A stretch of 49,511 nt of DNA from an uncultured Verrucomicrobiota bacterium (GCA_903896505.1 CAITXU010000242.1:1-49511); one strand, 5' to 3'. Numbered from the stretch's first letter, positions 35,507 to 45,620 are shown. The notes: generated from the letters alone by a model not told the origin. Translations and numbers: made by a program.

Positions 35507-37177
35507 ATGGCCAGACAACCAAAACCGAAGGACGAAGCATCCTCCGCCAATCTCGGCTTTGAGGCCAAGATGTGGCTCGCCGCCGACAAGTTGCGCAACA
35601 ACATGGATGCAGCGGAGTACAAGCACGTCGTCCTCGGACTGATCTTCCTCAAGTACATCTCCGACACCTTCGAGGAGCAGTACACCAAGCTGAAAGCCGG
35701 GAAAGGCCCCTACGCCGGTGCCAATCCCGAGGATAAAGACGAATACCGCGCTGAAAACGTCTTCTGGGTGCCCAAGGAAAGCCGGTGGTCCCATCTCCAG
35801 GCCAATGCCAAGCAACCGACCATCGGAAAACTGGTCGACGACGCCATGGTCGCCATCGAGCGCGACAATCCCCGGCTCAAGGGCGTTCTGCCCAAGGAAT
35901 ACGCCCGCCCGGGACTCGACAAGCAACGACTGGGCGAATTGATCGACCTCATCGCCACGATCACGTTGACGGGTGCCCGGGAAGGCGAGGCCTCCCATCG
36001 CTCGGTCGACCTGCTGGGTCGGGTCTATGAATACTTCCTCACCCGTTTCGCCAGTGCCGAGGGCAAGAACGGGGGCCAGTTTTACACGCCTTCGTGCATC
36101 GTCCGGCTCCTGGTCGAGATGCTGGCCCCGTACAAGGGGCGTATTTATGACCCCTGCTGCGGTTCCGGTGGGATGTTCGTCCAATCCGAAAAGTTTGTGG
36201 AAGCCCACGGCGGCAAGATGGGCGACATCAGCATCTACGGTCAGGAGAGCAACGCCACCACCCGGCGGTTGGCCGTCATGAATTTGGCGATTCGAGGGAT
36301 CGAGGCCGATTTCGGCCCCGAACAGGCTGACACCTTCCGTCGCGACCTCCATCCCGACCTCCGGGCTGACTTCGTTCTGGCCAATCCCCCGTTCAACGAT
36401 TCCGACTGGTTCCGCAAAGACGACGATGTCCGGTGGCAGTTCGGTATCCCGCCGAAAGGCAACGCCAATTTCGCCTGGGTCCAGCACTTCATCCACCACC
36501 TGGCCCCCAACGGGATGGCGGGGTTCGTCCTCGCCAATGGCAGCATGTCTTCCAACCAATCGGGTGAGGGTGAAATAAGAAAGGCCCTGATCGAGGCCGA
36601 CCTCGTCGACTGCATGGTGGCCTTACCCGGCCAGCTATTCTACAGCACCCAGATTCCCGTCTGCCTCTGGTTCCTGACCCGTAACAAAAGTGGCAGCGGC
36701 GTCCCGCCGCTTTCCTCAAAATCGGTGGGAAGTGGCAGCGGCATCCTGCCGCTCTCCCCAAAAAACAAAAGCCGCGACATCATCCCCCTTTTCCGGGACC
36801 GCCGAGGCGAAACCCTCTTCATCGATGCCCGAAAAATGGGAACCCTCATCGACCGGGTGCATCGAGAACTGACCGAAGCGGATCTGAAAAAAATCGTCTC
36901 CACCTATCACGCATGGCGGGGCGACCAGCGTGACGCTGGACCCGGTTACTCAGACATTCCCGGCTTCTGCAAATCCGCAACTACCGCCGAGATGGCCGGT
37001 CACGGCCATGTCCTGACACCGGGACGCTACGTTGGGGCCGAGGAAGTCGAGGAAGACGGTGAACCGTTCGACGCCAAGATGAAGCGGTTGGTTGCCGAAT
37101 TGAATGGGCAGTTCGCAGAATCAAAGCGGCTGGAGGAAGAAATCCGCAAAAACCTAAAGGGACTGGGGTTTAAATGA
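35507..37177 (+). CDS. hsdM: Type I restriction-modification N6-adenine methyltransferase subunit
   Basis: 556 residues. Order: HsdM N-terminal helical domain ([34 protein letters not shown]), SAM-binding [12 protein letters not shown] at 215-226, and the catalytic NPPF at 293-296, followed by the [26 protein letters not shown] block. Together with HsdS it methylates adenines in the target site. Between FLTRNK and SRDIIPLF (about residues 394-425) there is an extra Ser/Gly/Pro-rich segment made of two translated palindromic repeats. The frame is intact through them. First gene of the operon; its stop overlaps the next small frame as ATGA. Confidence 0.96.
   Translation: MARQPKPKDEASSANLGFEAKMWLAADKLRNNMDAAEYKHVVLGLIFLKYISDTFEEQYTKLKAGKGPYAGANPEDKDEYRAENVFWVPKESRWSHLQANAKQPTIGKLVDDAMVAIERDNPRLKGVLPKEYARPGLDKQRLGELIDLIATITLTGAREGEASHRSVDLLGRVYEYFLTRFASAEGKNGGQFYTPSCIVRLLVEMLAPYKGRIYDPCCGSGGMFVQSEKFVEAHGGKMGDISIYGQESNATTRRLAVMNLAIRGIEADFGPEQADTFRRDLHPDLRADFVLANPPFNDSDWFRKDDDVRWQFGIPPKGNANFAWVQHFIHHLAPNGMAGFVLANGSMSSNQSGEGEIRKALIEADLVDCMVALPGQLFYSTQIPVCLWFLTRNKSGSGVPPLSSKSVGSGSGILPLSPKNKSRDIIPLFRDRRGETLFIDARKMGTLIDRVHRELTEADLKKIVSTYHAWRGDQRDAGPGYSDIPGFCKSATTAEMAGHGHVLTPGRYVGAEEVEEDGEPFDAKMKRLVAELNGQFAESKRLEEEIRKNLKGLGFK
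36689..36756 (+). repeat. Two palindromic repeats inserted in frame within hsdM
   Basis: Copies at 36689-36714 and 36731-36756 of the 26-base GCGGCG-TCC-CGCCGC repeat found at 32773, 32928 and 33734. Their starts are 42 bases apart, so both keep frame and add SGSGVPPLS and SGSGILPLS to the protein. The second has two changed bases in the core. Placement in a surface loop after the conserved core would explain why the gene stays functional. Confidence 0.85.
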
Positions 37178-37368
37178 CGTCATACCTTCCACATCGACGC
37201 CGGTCCTCCGGCATTGTCGAAATGAAAACGCAAGACCAGCGAGGGCGAAGAGTCCTGGTCGCGAAGCCGGGTGGATCGCAATTTTACGGGAAGGTTGGCT
37301 ATGGAACGTCCGTGACAGCAACCTTTGAAGGCACTCTCGTGAATACCGTCGTCCATTTACAAGCCTGA
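37174..37368 (+). CDS. Small hypothetical ORF between hsdM and the HEPN gene
   Basis: 64 residues starting with an ATGA overlap on the hsdM stop. The sequence is basic at the start ([20 protein letters not shown]) and beta-like at the end ([19 protein letters not shown]). I do not recognise it. The overlap and its place in a compact operon favour translation, but no family supports it; an in-frame ATG at 37222 would give a shorter product. Confidence 0.35.
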   Translation: MTSYLPHRRRSSGIVEMKTQDQRGRRVLVAKPGGSQFYGKVGYGTSVTATFEGTLVNTVVHLQA

Positions 37369-37390
37369 CCTCGATTCACCTTTTCGGCTT

Positions 37391-37807
37391 ATGCCACTCG
37401 ATTTCACCTCCCTGCTGCAATCCATCACTGCGTTGCGTCGCTCCGTGGACGAAACCGCACCGGTGATGGCCACGTTGAGTCCTGTGATGCGCGAGACCGT
37501 GAAGGCCGGCGTCATCCAGCATTTCGAAGTCGCCTACGAGCAATGCTGGAAGGCCATGAAGCGCTGGCTCGAGACCAACGTGAACTCCGAGAGCGTGGAT
37601 GGAGTGACCCGACGAGAGCTCTTTCGGCTTGCGGCAGAAAGCCAGTTGATCCTGGACGTGGACCTGTGGATGACCTTCCACCGGGCGCGCAATGAGGCGG
37701 CTCATACGTACAATGCCGCCACCGCCGAGGATGTCTTTTCCATCGCCGCGTCGTTTGCACCCGAGGCCGAGCGTTTTGTTGAGAAAATCTCCAGGCGAAA
37801 TGATTGA
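37391..37807 (+). CDS. hepT: HEPN-domain toxin, HepT/HI0074 family
   Basis: 138 residues of helices, matching the nucleotidyltransferase-substrate-binding (HI0074) class of HEPN proteins: VIQHFEVAYEQCWKAMKRWLE, then DLWMTFHRARNEAAHTY. The RX4HXY motif of HepT toxins is complete (Arg100, His105, Tyr107). In the type VII HepT/MntA pair the tyrosine is AMPylated by the antitoxin, which silences the HEPN ribonuclease. The partner nucleotidyltransferase follows with an 8-base overlap but is fused to HsdS. The gene lies inside a type I restriction operon. Confidence 0.92.
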   Translation: MPLDFTSLLQSITALRRSVDETAPVMATLSPVMRETVKAGVIQHFEVAYEQCWKAMKRWLETNVNSESVDGVTRRELFRLAAESQLILDVDLWMTFHRARNEAAHTYNAATAEDVFSIAASFAPEAERFVEKISRRND

Positions 37808-39365
37808 CCTCTCCCCTCAACAGATCGAAACCGTCAGAGCCATTCTCGCCCGGCATGTTCCTGGTTGCGAGGTCCGCGCCTTTGGTTCACGGGTGCGATG
37901 GACGGCCAAGAGCTATTCGGACCTGGACCTTGCCGTCCTGGGGCCGAAAAAATTGAAGCGCGACCAACTGGACGCCTTACGAGAAGCCTTCACTGAATCC
38001 GACCTTCCTTTTCGGGTGGATGTCCTTGATTGGCACGCCATATCGGAACAATTCCGAACGATTATTACCGAACGGTTCGAGGCGATTCAGCAAGCGGCCA
38101 AAGTAAGTACGAGGTACACTGAATGGGAACTTTTGCACCTCGGTGACTTGGGCCGAATCGTAACCGGCAAAACACCGCAGACTGCGGTCGAAGGAAACTT
38201 CGGCGGGCAGATACCATTCGTCACCCCGTCGGACATGGACGGCAGAAAAATACTCACCACTACTGCCCGGAACCTCACCGAGGCTGGCGCAGCGTCCGTC
38301 AAAGGGTCGAGAATTCCCGCCGGCTCCGTGATGGTCTCCTGCATTGGCTCCGACATGGGCAAAGCCGTCATTGCGGGCCGTGATTGTGTCACCAACCAGC
38401 AAATTAATTCTATCGTCGTGGGTGACAGCTTTAGCAGCGAGTTCGTCTATTATAACCTTAGCACCCGGAAGGACGAGATTCGCCACCAAGCGGCGGGCGG
38501 CTCGGCGCAGCCGATCCTAAACAAAGGCGATTTCTCGCGCCTTGAAATCACCCTCCCCCCCCTCGCCGAGCAAAAAGCCATCGCCTCAATCCTTGGTGCA
38601 CTGGACGACAAGATCGAATTGAACCGGCGAATGAACGCGACGCTGGAGGCCATGGCGCGGGCGCTTTTCCAGAGCTGGTTCGTCGATTTCGACCCCGTCC
38701 GCGCCAAACTTGATGGACGCGAACCCGAGGGAATGGATAGCGACACTGCCGCTCTTTTCCCGGGGACGTTTGAAGACTCAACGCTAGGACCAATTCCCCA
38801 TGGATGGCGACCTGCACATGTTGAAGAAATTGCAAGTATCAGGACCGGAAAACGCCCCCAAGGGCGCTGCGATATTGTGTCGCCCGAATGCAACATTCCG
38901 CTCTACGGAGGCGGTGGTCGCATAGGCTATGTGTCCTTTGCACTTTACGACAAACCCATCCTATTCACCGGACGGGTTGGGACTTTGGGGCTCATTTTCC
39001 GGACAGCGGAACCTTCCTGGCCTTCCGACAACACGCTCATCGTTGAACCGCACGCGGGACATTTTGACTTCACCTACTTCGTTTTGAAGGGATTAGACCT
39101 TATCACCCTAAATAGAGGATCGACGCAGCCGTTGGTGACTCAAACGGACCTCAAACGGCTGATGTTCGTACTTCCGACCAAACGCGTTTTTCAAGCATTC
39201 GCCGATGTCTCGGTTCCACTTTTTCAGCAGATCGTGTCCAAGGAGAGAGAATCCCGCACCCTAGCCGCCTTGCGCGATACGCTCCTGCCTAAGCTGCTAA
39301 GTGGAGAGATGAGCGTGGTAGCCGCCGAGGAAGTCGCGCATAATCCGGATAGCCATCCTTTATGA
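37800..39365 (+). CDS. hsdS: MntA-like nucleotidyltransferase fused to type I specificity subunit HsdS
   Basis: 521 residues. Residues 1-100 are a minimal nucleotidyltransferase: FGSRVRWTAKSYSDLDL gives a perfect GSX10DXD motif (Gly29, Ser30, Asp41, Asp43) with RVDVLD (Asp74) as the third acid. With no stop or start between, target-recognition domain 1 begins near residue 105 (TEWELLHLGDLGRIVTGKTP). Then come the central conserved helix (QKAIASILGALDDKIELN...FDPVRAKLDG), recognition domain 2 (GWRPAHVEEIASIRTGKRP) and the C-terminal helix (LAALRDTLLPKLLSGEM). Thus an AMPylating antitoxin and the DNA-reading subunit are one polypeptide. A separately initiated HsdS (TTG near 38134) cannot be excluded. 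The stop overlaps darT as ATGA. Confidence 0.93.
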   Translation: MIDLSPQQIETVRAILARHVPGCEVRAFGSRVRWTAKSYSDLDLAVLGPKKLKRDQLDALREAFTESDLPFRVDVLDWHAISEQFRTIITERFEAIQQAAKVSTRYTEWELLHLGDLGRIVTGKTPQTAVEGNFGGQIPFVTPSDMDGRKILTTTARNLTEAGAASVKGSRIPAGSVMVSCIGSDMGKAVIAGRDCVTNQQINSIVVGDSFSSEFVYYNLSTRKDEIRHQAAGGSAQPILNKGDFSRLEITLPPLAEQKAIASILGALDDKIELNRRMNATLEAMARALFQSWFVDFDPVRAKLDGREPEGMDSDTAALFPGTFEDSTLGPIPHGWRPAHVEEIASIRTGKRPQGRCDIVSPECNIPLYGGGGRIGYVSFALYDKPILFTGRVGTLGLIFRTAEPSWPSDNTLIVEPHAGHFDFTYFVLKGLDLITLNRGSTQPLVTQTDLKRLMFVLPTKRVFQAFADVSVPLFQQIVSKERESRTLAALRDTLLPKLLSGEMSVVAAEEVAHNPDSHPL

Positions 39366-39943
39366 AGCTAGCGGAGTTCCAGAACATCACTCCTCTTGTG
39401 AACGTCCCCTCCATTCTCCAGAACGGGATTCTTTCGCACGCCCAAGCTTCAAAGCTGCCGCATCACTCTGTTGCTCTACAGGCAGTTCAGGACAAGAGGG
39501 GTAATATTCATATTCCTGGAGGGCTGGCGTTACACGAATATGCCAACGTATATTTCCACGCCCGGAACCCTATGATGTCCAGCAGACGCAACGAGGCGCA
39601 CACACTTTGTGTCTTGCGTGTTTCAACCGAAATTCTGAAAATTTCCGGTGCGGTAATCACAGACCAGAACGCAGTGAGCAAGTATGTGAGATTCTCAGCG
39701 CCCGACCGTTTGAAGTACATCGATCTGGACTACGTTTTTGCCCCAAATTGGAAACACCCAGACAACAAGATTGAGGAATATCAGCACAGCAGCGCAAAGT
39801 GTGCGGAGGCGTTGGTCCCACATAGGATTCCACCCGGCTTCCTTCTTGGAGCTTACGTCGTGAATGCCAGCGTCCGAACGAAACTGGAAACACTCGGTTT
39901 CGCTCTACCAATCGACATTAATGCAGCCCTGTTTTTTCACTGA
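39362..39943 (+). CDS. darT: DarT-like DNA ADP-ribosyltransferase toxin (DUF4433)
   Basis: 193 residues. DarT enzymes attach ADP-ribose to thymidine in single-stranded DNA and act as phage-defense toxins. Family features: ITPLVNVPSILQNGILSH near the start, VQDKRGN (Arg46, NAD-site arginine), GLALHEYANVYFHARNPMM, and SAKCAEALVPHRIP with Glu149 in the position of the catalytic glutamate (AE-LV block). It starts on the hsdS stop (ATGA) and is 3 bp before its antitoxin gene. No key residue seems lost. Confidence 0.88.
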   Translation: MKLAEFQNITPLVNVPSILQNGILSHAQASKLPHHSVALQAVQDKRGNIHIPGGLALHEYANVYFHARNPMMSSRRNEAHTLCVLRVSTEILKISGAVITDQNAVSKYVRFSAPDRLKYIDLDYVFAPNWKHPDNKIEEYQHSSAKCAEALVPHRIPPGFLLGAYVVNASVRTKLETLGFALPIDINAALFFH

Positions 39944-39946
39944 ACC

Positions 39947-41080
39947 ATGAAAACATCAACAACACCTATCAAGGCTCTGATCGGTGACATGTTCGCCAGC
40001 GACATGCAGACCATCGTCAACACAGTGAACTGCGTCGGTATCATGGGCAAAGGGATCGCCCAAATTTTTAGAAACAAGTTTCCAGCCATGTTTGACGACT
40101 ACGCGGATCGTTGCGCCCGTGGAGAAGTGCGCCTAGGCGAGCCCTACCATTATAAGGACTTAACCGGCGTCTCGATTGTGAACTTCCCCACCAAGGGGCA
40201 CTGGCGGACGGCGACCCGTCTCGACGATGTCGAAGCCGGACTTCAATTCTTCGAGAAGCATTTTCGAACATGGGGAATTACCTCGGTTGCATTTCCGCCG
40301 CTGGGCTGCGGCAATGGTGGCCTTGACTGGGAAACCGTCGGCCCTCTTATGTATTCAAAACTCCGGGGGCTCGGGATACCGGTTGAAATCTACGCACCAT
40401 TTGGCACTCCTGCCCATCAGTTGAAGGAGGAGTTTCTCGGCGCAGACCAGCAAATGGAGTTCAGTGTCAAGGGACGGCGGCGGGAGAAGTTGCGACCGGA
40501 GTGGGCGGCCTTGATCGAGGTGCTTTACGAGTTGGAGAAGCAGCCTTATGCAAACCCCGTTGGACGGACGATCTTCCAGAAAATCTGCTACATCCTTACA
40601 AAGCAGGGAGTGGACACAGGGTTTCAATTCGAGAGGAATAGCTACGGCCCCTTTGCGGAAGAAGTGAAGGAGGCCATCAACGTTCTTGCCAACAACAACT
40701 GGGTTATGGAGCTGCAGCTCGGCAAGATGACCGCGCTCCGAGTCGGACCTGAATACGCCAAGGCGCGAGCAACTTTTGTAGAGGAATTAAAGCCCTTCCA
40801 ACGTAAAATCGACAAGACCGTAGATTTATTTAGCCGTATCAAGAACACGGATCAGGCCGAGGAAGTGGCCACGGTGATCTTTGCTGTTCAAAACCTAAAG
40901 CAGGAGCGGAAGCCAGAAGAGGTAAGCGAGGCCGACCTATTCAATTACATTCTCGATTGGAAAAAACTCTGGAGAAAAGACGAGTCGAAGCAACATAGCC
41001 TAGTGGAAGCGATTCGAAACCTTCAGATGCTGGGTTGGGTAAAATTGAGATTCAGCGAGTCGTTACCGGTACCTGTTTAG
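39947..41080 (+). CDS. darG: DarG-like antitoxin: macrodomain plus C-terminal SocA-like region
   Basis: 377 residues. The N-terminal macrodomain shows [28 protein letters not shown] (Lys83, at the position of the catalytic lysine of DarG) and [13 protein letters not shown]; it removes ADP-ribose from DNA. The C-terminal half ([37 protein letters not shown]) resembles the DUF4065/SocA-like fold, as in long DarG proteins that also bind the toxin directly. It should neutralise the DarT encoded just upstream. hsdR starts 5 bp after the stop. Confidence 0.9.
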   Translation: MKTSTTPIKALIGDMFASDMQTIVNTVNCVGIMGKGIAQIFRNKFPAMFDDYADRCARGEVRLGEPYHYKDLTGVSIVNFPTKGHWRTATRLDDVEAGLQFFEKHFRTWGITSVAFPPLGCGNGGLDWETVGPLMYSKLRGLGIPVEIYAPFGTPAHQLKEEFLGADQQMEFSVKGRRREKLRPEWAALIEVLYELEKQPYANPVGRTIFQKICYILTKQGVDTGFQFERNSYGPFAEEVKEAINVLANNNWVMELQLGKMTALRVGPEYAKARATFVEELKPFQRKIDKTVDLFSRIKNTDQAEEVATVIFAVQNLKQERKPEEVSEADLFNYILDWKKLWRKDESKQHSLVEAIRNLQMLGWVKLRFSESLPVPV

Positions 41081-41085
41081 TAAGG

Positions 41086-44000
41086 ATGCATCTCACCGAA
41101 TCCATCGTCGAAGAAGCCGCCCTCGAATGGTTTGGGGAGCTGGGCTATGCGGTCGGGCACGGGCCGCACATCGCGCCCGAGGAGCCGGCGGCGGAGCGGG
41201 ATGCATTTGGCGAGGTGGTTGTGCTGGGGCGACTTCGGGGGGCCATCTGGAAGTTGAATCGAACCATTCCGGAGGATGCCCGGGAAGAAGCCCTCCGCAG
41301 GGTTCTCCGGGTGGCGTCGCCTTCCCTGATCCAGTCGAATCATGCCTTTCATCGCATGCTTCGGGACGGTGTCGAGGTCGAATACGCCCGCCCAGATGGT
41401 TCCGTGGCCGGAAATTTGGTGCGCCTGGTTGATTTCGAAGATTTCCGCGAGAATGACTGGTTGGCTGTGAACCAGTTGACCGTGGTCGAAGGCCAGCATC
41501 AGCGGCGACCGGACATCGTGGTTTACGTCAATGGCCTGCCTCTGGGGTTGATCGAGCTGAAGAACCCGGCAGAAGAGCAGGCCACCATTTGGAGCGCTTA
41601 CAAACAGTTCCAAACCTACAAGGCCGAGATTCCAGGATTGCTTCAGTACAACGCCGTGCTGGTGGTCAGTGACGGGACCCAGGCCCGCATCGGTTCCCTG
41701 ACGGCCAATCAGGAGTGGTTCAAGGTCTGGCGCACCATCGACGGAACCGACACCGCCCCGGCCAATGCGCTCGAACTGGAGGTCCTAATCAAGGGGGTGT
41801 TCGATCCCCGTCGATTCCTCCAGCTCCTCCGGCATTTCACCGTTTTCGAGGAAGACCCCGATAGCGGTTCCATCCACAAGATCATTGCCGGGTATCACCA
41901 GTTTCATGCGGTCAATGTCGCTGTCGAGGAAACCATCCGGGCCAGCGGGATGGAGGTCCTGACGGCTGGGAAGGAAGCGTTCTGGGCTGGAAAGATGGAC
42001 GGGGGCAAGCAGGGTGACCGGCGGGCCGGGGTGGTCTGGCATACCCAGGGGAGCGGGAAAAGCTTTTCGATGCTCTTCTACGCCGCCCGAATGGCCCGAC
42101 ATCCGGCGATGCGGAATCCAACCTTGGTGGTCCTGACCGACCGCAACGACCTGGACGATCAGTTGTTCGGCCAATTTCAGCGGTGCCATGAGATTTTGGG
42201 CCAGACACCCGTCCAAGCCAGCGACCGGGAGCACCTCCGGAAGCTGCTGGCGGTAGCGAGCGGCGGGGTGATTTTCACGACCATCCAAAAATTCCTACCG
42301 GAAAAAGGGGAGCGAATGCCCCAACTCAGCGACCGCCGCAACATCGTGGTGATTGCCGATGAAGCGCACCGCAGCCAATACGATCTGGTCGATGGTCTGG
42401 CCCGGAATCTCCGCGACGCTCTGCCCCAGGCTTCATTTATTGGTTTCACCGGGACACCCATTGAGAAGACCGATGCCAACACCCGCGCCATCTTTGGGGA
42501 CTACATCTCGACCTACGACATCCAACGGGCAGTCAAGGATGGTGCCACGGTGCCGATCTATTATGAAAGCCGGGTGGCCAAGCTGGGATTGAATGAGCCC
42601 GAGCTTCCCAAGCTGGACCAGGAATTCGACGAAATCACCGAAGGCGAAGAGGCCTACCGAAAAGAAAAGCTCAAGACCCGGTGGGCCGCCCTGGAGGCCT
42701 TGGTCGGGGATGAGAAACGGATCAAGCTCATTGCCGCCGATCTGGTCGCTCATTTCGAACGACGCCGGGAAGCGATGGAGGGCAAGGCCATGGTGGTCTG
42801 CATGAGCCGCCGCATCTGCGTCGACCTTTATCGGCAATTGATCGCTCTGCGTCCCGACTGGGCGGGTGCGGCCTCGGACGATGCCGAAGCGGAGAAGGGA
42901 AAATCGTGCGTCGTCAAAATCGTCATGACCGGCAGTGCTGAAGACGGCCCCGACTGGCAGCCTCATATCCGCACCAAGCAGGCCCGGCGTGCCCTGGCGA
43001 ATCGTTTCAAGGACAGCCGGGACCCGTTCCGGATCGTGATCGTCCGCGACATGTGGCTGACCGGCTTTGATGCCCCCTGCCTCCACACCATGTACGCCGA
43101 CAAACCGATGCAGGGACATGGCCTCATGCAGGCCATCGCCCGGGTCAATCGTGTGTTCAGGGACAAGCCCGGCGGGCTGGTGGTCGACTACCTCGGCCTC
43201 GCCGACCAGTTGAAGCACGCCCTTGCCACCTACACGCAAGGCGGAGGAAAGGGGCAACCGACCTACGACATGGCCCAGGCCATCGCCATCCTGCTGGAAA
43301 AGCACAGCATCGCCTCGGACATCCTGCACGGATTCAACTGGGACGATTGGACTACCGGAAAGGCTGCGGACCGCCTTCGTCTCATTCCGGCGGGTCAGGA
43401 GCATATCCTATCCCAAGACAACGGGAAAAAGCGGTTTGTCCAGGTCGTGACCGAACTCTCCCAGGCCTTTGCCCTTTGCGCGACCAGCGACGAAGCCACG
43501 GCCATCCGGGACGACGTCAGCTTCTTCCAGACCTTGCAGGCGGCCCTCAACAAGCAGGCATCGACCAATCCGCGGTCGCCGGAACAAATCGAGGCAGCAG
43601 TCCGCCAACTGGTTTCAAAAGCCATCACGACCCATGGCGAAGTCATCGACGTTTTCACCGCCGCTGGCCTCGCCAAGCCCGACATCAGCATTCTGTCCGA
43701 ACAATTTCTGACCGAAGTCCGGGGCCTGAAACACAAGAACGTGGCAGCGGAACTCTTGGAAAAGCTTCTGCGAGAGGAAATCAAGACCCGGTCCGTCCGG
43801 AACCTCATCCAGGCCCAGACCTTCAGCGAAAAGCTCAAGAAAACCCTCAACGCCTACCACAACCGGGCCATCTCGACCGTCCAGGTGCTCGAGGAACTGA
43901 TTGCCATCGCCAAGGAGATGGATCAGGCGACCAAACGCGGGGTTGAACTGGGTTTGACCGACGACGAAATCGCCTTCTACGATGCGCTGGCCACCAACGA

Positions 44001-44241
44001 GAGCGCGGTCAAGATCATGGGGGATGCCCAGCTCAAAGTCATTGCGACCGAACTAATCACCCAAGTGCGGAAAAGCGTGACCATCGATTGGACACTCCGA
44101 GAAAGCGCCCGGGCCAAGATACGGGTCTTGATCAAGCGCATCCTCAACAAATACGGCTATCCCCCTGATTTGCAGGAAGAAGCCGTCAAAAAGGTCCTCT
44201 CCCAGGCGGAGTTGCTGTGCCGGGAAATGGTTACGGAATGA
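41086..44241 (+). CDS. hsdR: Type I restriction enzyme motor and endonuclease subunit
   Basis: 1051 residues from ATG 41086; the frame is open 17 codons upstream into darG. N-terminal nuclease of the PD-(D/E)xK type: [10 protein letters not shown]...IELKNP (Asp143, Glu157, Lys159). Helicase motor: [10 protein letters not shown] (about 320-329), DEAH at 425-428, GFTGTPIEK, and [17 protein letters not shown]. The C-terminal helical region of about 300 residues binds the methylase complex. With HsdM and HsdS it cuts unmodified foreign DNA after translocation. Last gene of the operon; no internal damage seen. Confidence 0.96.
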   Translation: MHLTESIVEEAALEWFGELGYAVGHGPHIAPEEPAAERDAFGEVVVLGRLRGAIWKLNRTIPEDAREEALRRVLRVASPSLIQSNHAFHRMLRDGVEVEYARPDGSVAGNLVRLVDFEDFRENDWLAVNQLTVVEGQHQRRPDIVVYVNGLPLGLIELKNPAEEQATIWSAYKQFQTYKAEIPGLLQYNAVLVVSDGTQARIGSLTANQEWFKVWRTIDGTDTAPANALELEVLIKGVFDPRRFLQLLRHFTVFEEDPDSGSIHKIIAGYHQFHAVNVAVEETIRASGMEVLTAGKEAFWAGKMDGGKQGDRRAGVVWHTQGSGKSFSMLFYAARMARHPAMRNPTLVVLTDRNDLDDQLFGQFQRCHEILGQTPVQASDREHLRKLLAVASGGVIFTTIQKFLPEKGERMPQLSDRRNIVVIADEAHRSQYDLVDGLARNLRDALPQASFIGFTGTPIEKTDANTRAIFGDYISTYDIQRAVKDGATVPIYYESRVAKLGLNEPELPKLDQEFDEITEGEEAYRKEKLKTRWAALEALVGDEKRIKLIAADLVAHFERRREAMEGKAMVVCMSRRICVDLYRQLIALRPDWAGAASDDAEAEKGKSCVVKIVMTGSAEDGPDWQPHIRTKQARRALANRFKDSRDPFRIVIVRDMWLTGFDAPCLHTMYADKPMQGHGLMQAIARVNRVFRDKPGGLVVDYLGLADQLKHALATYTQGGGKGQPTYDMAQAIAILLEKHSIASDILHGFNWDDWTTGKAADRLRLIPAGQEHILSQDNGKKRFVQVVTELSQAFALCATSDEATAIRDDVSFFQTLQAALNKQASTNPRSPEQIEAAVRQLVSKAITTHGEVIDVFTAAGLAKPDISILSEQFLTEVRGLKHKNVAAELLEKLLREEIKTRSVRNLIQAQTFSEKLKKTLNAYHNRAISTVQVLEELIAIAKEMDQATKRGVELGLTDDEIAFYDALATNESAVKIMGDAQLKVIATELITQVRKSVTIDWTLRESARAKIRVLIKRILNKYGYPPDLQEEAVKKVLSQAELLCREMVTE

Positions 44242-44304
44242 TTTGCCGCTGAACGCCAATGGCGATAAAGGAAATCACGTCCGAAAACCTTACTTCAAAG
44301 AAAC

Positions 44305-44793
44305 ATGTGTGCCGATGTTCCACACGATGTCACCTGGGTCATCCGACAAAACAAGGGCAGGTCGAAGGCACGCGGGCCGTGGGTGTCGGCGTGTCAACGC
44401 TGTGGCCTTGCAATCTACCCGAATCAAGAACACCGGTGTCAATTCACGCCCTCTGTTATCCTTCCGACACCAAAGTCGAAAGTCGCAAAAGCAAAAGGTA
44501 ATGCGTTTTGGAGAGAATTGGTCAAGGCCAGCGCGCAGGCCCAGGCGGCTTTGCCGAAGAAGCCGCGCATCCTAAAAGCAAAAAAGAGTGTATTGGTCCG
44601 TGATTCAGAACAAATCGGAACACGGTTCGAGAGCGGAAATGAGTACCATGGTGCCGTCGCTGAGGTCGTCCGGGAAGCTTGGATGGCTGTTGTCCATCTA
44701 CCACTTTCAAAACAGCACGTGGCTGTTAGCCGAGTGCCAGTCAGGTTGGAACGACAAAGGCTGCGGGGTGGGAAACCCTCTCATCCAAGGTAA
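44305..44793 (+). CDS. Hypothetical ORF with CxxC motif
   Basis: 162 codons beginning 63 bp after hsdR. The first half contains CQRCGLAIYPNQEHRC, a possible zinc site with cysteine and histidine spacing, and a Lys/Ala-rich helix (PTPKSKVAKAKGNAFWRELV). The last 20 or so codons run antisense through the vapC relic at 44731, so the 3' end cannot be native. Either a small gene truncated by the rearrangement or chance. Not recognised. Confidence 0.3.
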   Translation: MCADVPHDVTWVIRQNKGRSKARGPWVSACQRCGLAIYPNQEHRCQFTPSVILPTPKSKVAKAKGNAFWRELVKASAQAQAALPKKPRILKAKKSVLVRDSEQIGTRFESGNEYHGAVAEVVREAWMAVVHLPLSKQHVAVSRVPVRLERQRLRGGKPSHPR

Positions 44794-44820
44794 CAAACTT
44801 CATCCCATGGGCCTCGGCTA
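44731..44820 (-). pseudogene. C-terminal remnant of a second vapC
   Basis: 86 of 90 bases match 34276-34365, and the last 68 match without a mismatch. Read on the minus strand it encodes the final 26 or so residues of the PIN toxin (GMKFVTLDERVSHPAAFVVPT) and a stop. The differences in the coding part are synonymous (Val codon) or change TAA to TGA, which suggests two once-functional paralogs. Similarity ends abruptly at 44820, where the rest of the toxin is missing. Confidence 0.85.
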
Positions 44821-44878
44821 TCCGCATACCGAACTGCCAGCACCCCAACGAGTTGAACGACTGGGCGAACAAGTTCGC

Positions 44879-44907
44879 TTGACTTCCGTTAGATTGTTCT
44901 TTATAAT
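44879..44907 (+). promoter_or_regulatory. Near-consensus sigma-70-like promoter
   Basis: TTGACT (44879-44884) and TATAAT (44902-44907) are 17 bases apart, in a locally AT-rich patch of a GC-rich genome. It points right into an interval where no credible gene is found. An ORF opens at ATG 44915 and stays open to 45418 (cysteine-rich, no family recognised), or the transcript may be non-coding. Confidence 0.5.
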
Positions 44908-45620
44908 CTATAATATGACCCCTTTACCAAAAGTCGCTTCGATCGTTCAAAGATTGGCATGCATTGGCTCGCATAAACCGATCTTTTATGATAAACCGGC
45001 AGGTGTGAAGACCACTCAAGGCCCTGTCCAGCGCGCCGTCTTGATGGCTTTTATGATACAGAGCGGGCTGTTGGCCAGCCAGATTACCAATACCTGCGGA
45101 ATCTGCACGATGACGTACCGCTTTGAGGAGTTTAACATCATTACTCGGGTCAATTGCTCCGTTCAACGTTGCATCGACGTTCCACGCCTGAGTGATTCAC
45201 AATGTCAAACATTCATGACAACAAAACAAGGAGGCGTCCGGTCTGTTGACACGGACAGTGGATCAGCGTTGATCCGGGGATGCGTACCGAAGACAGGAGG
45301 CGGAGTCGAATGCGGGGACAACCCAACTCGATGCGGTGAGATACCACTTGGAACAAAAGGCAGTCTTGGATTCCACACCTTGGAATGGGTTGACCAACAA
45401 CCCGGCGGTCATTGGTGATGAATTTGTCGTCGATATCGGAACCACCTCGGCAAGGACCTTTCTCCGATTGGCGAAATGATTTTTGCCGGATATAACCACC
45501 GGCAGTGACCTTCATCGGGTATCCGTTGGAACACAGCTACTCGGATTTTGGGGACCGTGGTGAATGTCGGCGTGACGAAATCCCCTTGCTCAATTTCCGT
45601 TTTTGGAAGGTGTCGGTCGA

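Noticed and set aside
44588..44914. Upstream part of a 276-codon frame (44588-45418)
   Set aside because: It runs antisense through the vapC relic and matches nothing. Only the part after the promoter at 44879 was kept as a possibility.
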